Source: Mycobacterium sp. ITM-2016-00316 (GTDB lineage: Bacteria; Actinomycetota; Actinomycetes; Mycobacteriales; Mycobacteriaceae). From it: 64,000 nucleotides of DNA. This document shows positions 62,491 to 64,000 of this stretch, one piece after another. Within the stretch, counting starts at the first letter, position 1, and each line of letters begins with the position of its first letter. The position numbers and the translations under genes are program-made. The notes beneath the pieces were generated by a model. It did not search any database, was not told where the DNA came from, and saw nothing but the letters and a program-made list of their open reading frames with translations. The DNA is taken from positions 5,518,001 to 5,582,000 of the forward strand of contig NZ_CP134398.1 in NCBI RefSeq assembly GCF_002968335.2, read 5' to 3'.

Positions 62491-63270
62491 ATGATCGACG
62501 CCACCGGTAACCCGCAGACCATCCTGCTGCTGGGCGGAACGTCCGAGATCGCCTTGGCCATCGCCGAGCGGTACCTGCGCAATGCGAAAGCCCGGATCAT
62601 CCTGGCCGACCTGCCCGGTGCCCCCAAGAAGGACGCCGCGATCGCGCAGCTGCAGGCCGCCGGCGCCAAGTCGGTCGAGTACCTGGACTTCGATGCCCTG
62701 GACACCGCATCCCATCCCGCCGTCATCGAAAAGGCCTGGGCAAACGGCGATGTCGACGTCGCCGTGGTGGCCTTCGGGGTTCTGGGTGACGCCGAGGAGC
62801 TGTGGCAGAACCAGGCCAAGGCGGTACTGACCGCGCAGATCAACTACGTCGCTGCGGTATCGGTCGGCGTACTGATCGCCGAGTTGCTGCGGGCGCAGGG
62901 CTTCGGACAGATCATCGCGATGTCCTCGGTGGCCGGTGAGCGGGTGCGCCGCTCCAACTTCGTGTACGGCTCGACCAAGGCCGGCCTGGACGGCTTCTAC
63001 CTCGGCCTCGGCGAGGCGCTGCGGGAGTTCGGGGTCAAGGTGCTGGTGATCCGCCCCGGCCAGGTGCGCACCACCACCACGCTGGAGCACTGGAAGGCCA
63101 CCGGCGCCAAGGAAGCACCCTTCACCGTCGACAAGGAGGACGTCGCCGAACTGGCCGTCACCTCGGCGGCCAAGGGTAAGGACCTGGTGTGGGCACCGGG
63201 CCAGGTTCGGGTGCTGATGTCGGTACTGCGACACATCCCGCGGCCGATCTTCCGCAAGCTGCCCTTCTGA
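62491..63270 (+). CDS. dprE2: Decaprenylphosphoryl-2-keto-ribose reductase DprE2
   Basis: A 259-residue NAD(P)H-dependent SDR, the second half of the DprE epimerase. Cofactor motif [16 protein letters not shown] (about 12-27), [21 protein letters not shown] gives the catalytic Ser and YxxxK. It corresponds to Rv3791 and lies 33 bp after dprE1. Together they make decaprenyl-phosphoryl-arabinose. Confidence 0.93.
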   Translation: MIDATGNPQTILLLGGTSEIALAIAERYLRNAKARIILADLPGAPKKDAAIAQLQAAGAKSVEYLDFDALDTASHPAVIEKAWANGDVDVAVVAFGVLGDAEELWQNQAKAVLTAQINYVAAVSVGVLIAELLRAQGFGQIIAMSSVAGERVRRSNFVYGSTKAGLDGFYLGLGEALREFGVKVLVIRPGQVRTTTTLEHWKATGAKEAPFTVDKEDVAELAVTSAAKGKDLVWAPGQVRVLMSVLRHIPRPIFRKLPF

Positions 63271-63307
63271 TGGTTCGCCGGAGGGGGAGAGCGAAGCGAC
63301 CCGGGAA

Positions 63308-64000
63308 ATGATCCTCAGGACCGTCGGCCAGATGGTGGCCGCGGCCGTCACGGCCGCGCTCCTCACCGTCGTCGCCCTGGTGGCGATCGCCCGCGTCGAG
63401 TGGCCCGCCTACAACTCGTCCAACCAGCTGCACGCGCTCACCACAGTGGGCCAGTTCGCCTGCCTGGCCGGCATTTTCGCCGCCGGCGCTTTGTGGCGCC
63501 ACGGCCGCCGCCTGCTGGCGCGGATCGCCGCGGTGGTCTTCCTGTCGGCGTTCTCGGTGGTCACCCTGGCGATGCCGCTCGGCGCCACCCGGCTGTACCT
63601 GTTCGGCATCTCGGTGGATCAGCAGTTCCGCACCGAGTACCTGACCAGACTGGCCGACAGTCCCGCACTGCACGATATGACCTACATCGACCTGCCGCCG
63701 TTCTATCCGGCGGGCTGGTTCTGGATCGGCGGTCGGCTCGCCGATCTGACCGGCATGCCCGCCTGGGAGATGTTCAAGCCGTGGGCGATCATCTCGATCA
63801 CCGCCGCGATCGCGGTCGCTCTGGTGCTGTGGTCGGCGATGCTGCGTTTCGAGATCGCGCTCGCGGTGTCCACCGCCACCGCGGCGGTGACGCTGGCCTA
63901 CACGTCGGCCGAGCCGTACGCCGCCGTCATCACCGTGCTGCTGCCACCGATCTTCGTGCTGGCGTGGTCGGGGCTCACGCGCACCGACAAAACCCCCTGG
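63308..64000 (+). CDS. aftA: Galactan 5-O-arabinofuranosyltransferase AftA (5' part)
   Basis: The first 231 codons of a GT-C membrane transferase, running off the window end. It adds the first arabinose to galactan using the donor made by DprE1/E2. About six hydrophobic spans are visible, and the periplasmic segment [17 protein letters not shown], then [16 protein letters not shown], is typical of AftA (Rv3792). ATG at 63308, 38 bp after dprE2, GGAGGGGGAGAG further upstream. Confidence 0.92.
   Translation, partial: MILRTVGQMVAAAVTAALLTVVALVAIARVEWPAYNSSNQLHALTTVGQFACLAGIFAAGALWRHGRRLLARIAAVVFLSAFSVVTLAMPLGATRLYLFGISVDQQFRTEYLTRLADSPALHDMTYIDLPPFYPAGWFWIGGRLADLTGMPAWEMFKPWAIISITAAIAVALVLWSAMLRFEIALAVSTATAAVTLAYTSAEPYAAVITVLLPPIFVLAWSGLTRTDKTPW

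Noticed and set aside
61189..63366. Open frame of 725 codons antisense to dprE1 and dprE2
   Set aside because: Spans two well-recognised genes on the other strand; no domain and His/Arg/Gly-rich.
1..64000. CRISPR arrays, rRNA genes or complete insertion sequences
   Set aside because: No regularly spaced direct repeats, rRNA segments or transposase frames with terminal repeats were seen on either strand.

Overview
The window is high-GC actinobacterial DNA from a mycobacterium, most likely a rapid-growing Mycolicibacterium. It carries LpqH, a PE-PPE-domain hydrolase, the galactan/arabinan cell-wall block (Wzt-GlfT1-Wzm, GtrA, DprE1, DprE2, AftA), the proteasome activator Bpa and TadA with its partner. 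The gene order from tadA to the alkylsulfatase (about 14-26 kb), and again from hisC2 to aftA (34.6-64 kb), follows the order I recall for Rv3752c-Rv3762c and Rv3772-Rv3792 of M. tuberculosis. Accessory blocks interrupt this order.

Layout. 0-7.4 kb: LpqH, small secreted protein, PE-PPE hydrolase, zinc-type dehydrogenase, secreted alpha/beta hydrolase, and a CsbD plus coiled-coil stress pair. 7.4-13.9 kb: an accessory block (antibiotic-monooxygenase-like protein, AraC regulator, ApeA-like HEPN protein, GNAT, two mycothiol-dependent isomerase-fold proteins) that abuts the 3' end of tRNA-Ser(CGA). It carries direct repeats and three helically phased GTGGGCA sites, so it looks like an old tRNA-targeted island. 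14-26 kb: tRNA editing, TyrA, a ProXVWZ osmoprotectant transporter, phosphotransferase, phosphatase, metallopeptidase, SDR and alkylsulfatase. 26-31.4 kb: two tandem imine-reductase-like genes divergent from an HxlR regulator with a palindromic operator candidate, then a membrane GGDEF-EAL protein. 31.45-34.36 kb: a compact island between a 3'-end copy of tRNA-Arg(ACG) and the intact tRNA gene, carrying a papain/C39-like cysteine-peptidase-fold protein and unknown partners but no integrase.

34.6-45 kb: hisC2, lipoprotein, echA21, an Ntn amidase, two paralogous secreted proteins around a small MerR-like regulator with a structured leader, a MarR regulator, a quinone oxidoreductase, and an aminotransferase-fold protein lacking the PLP lysine. 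45.5-48.5 kb: Bpa and the galactan initiation/export operon. 48.5-60.6 kb: a LuxR-type ATPase regulator with three alpha/beta hydrolases, a DUF222-HNH protein, a TMEM165-family manganese exporter under a yybP-ykoY riboswitch with an intrinsic terminator, and a PdxR-type regulator. 60.6-64 kb: GtrA, DprE1, DprE2 and the start of AftA. In DprE1 the residue matching the benzothiazinone-reactive cysteine is alanine.

The strongest leads are the ApeA-like protein in the tRNA-Ser-adjacent block, the tRNA-Arg mini-island with its cysteine-peptidase cargo, the manganese riboswitch, the Cys-to-Ala change in DprE1 and the lysine-less PLP-fold protein. All functional calls come from reading motifs and recalled gene order. 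No database search was run.
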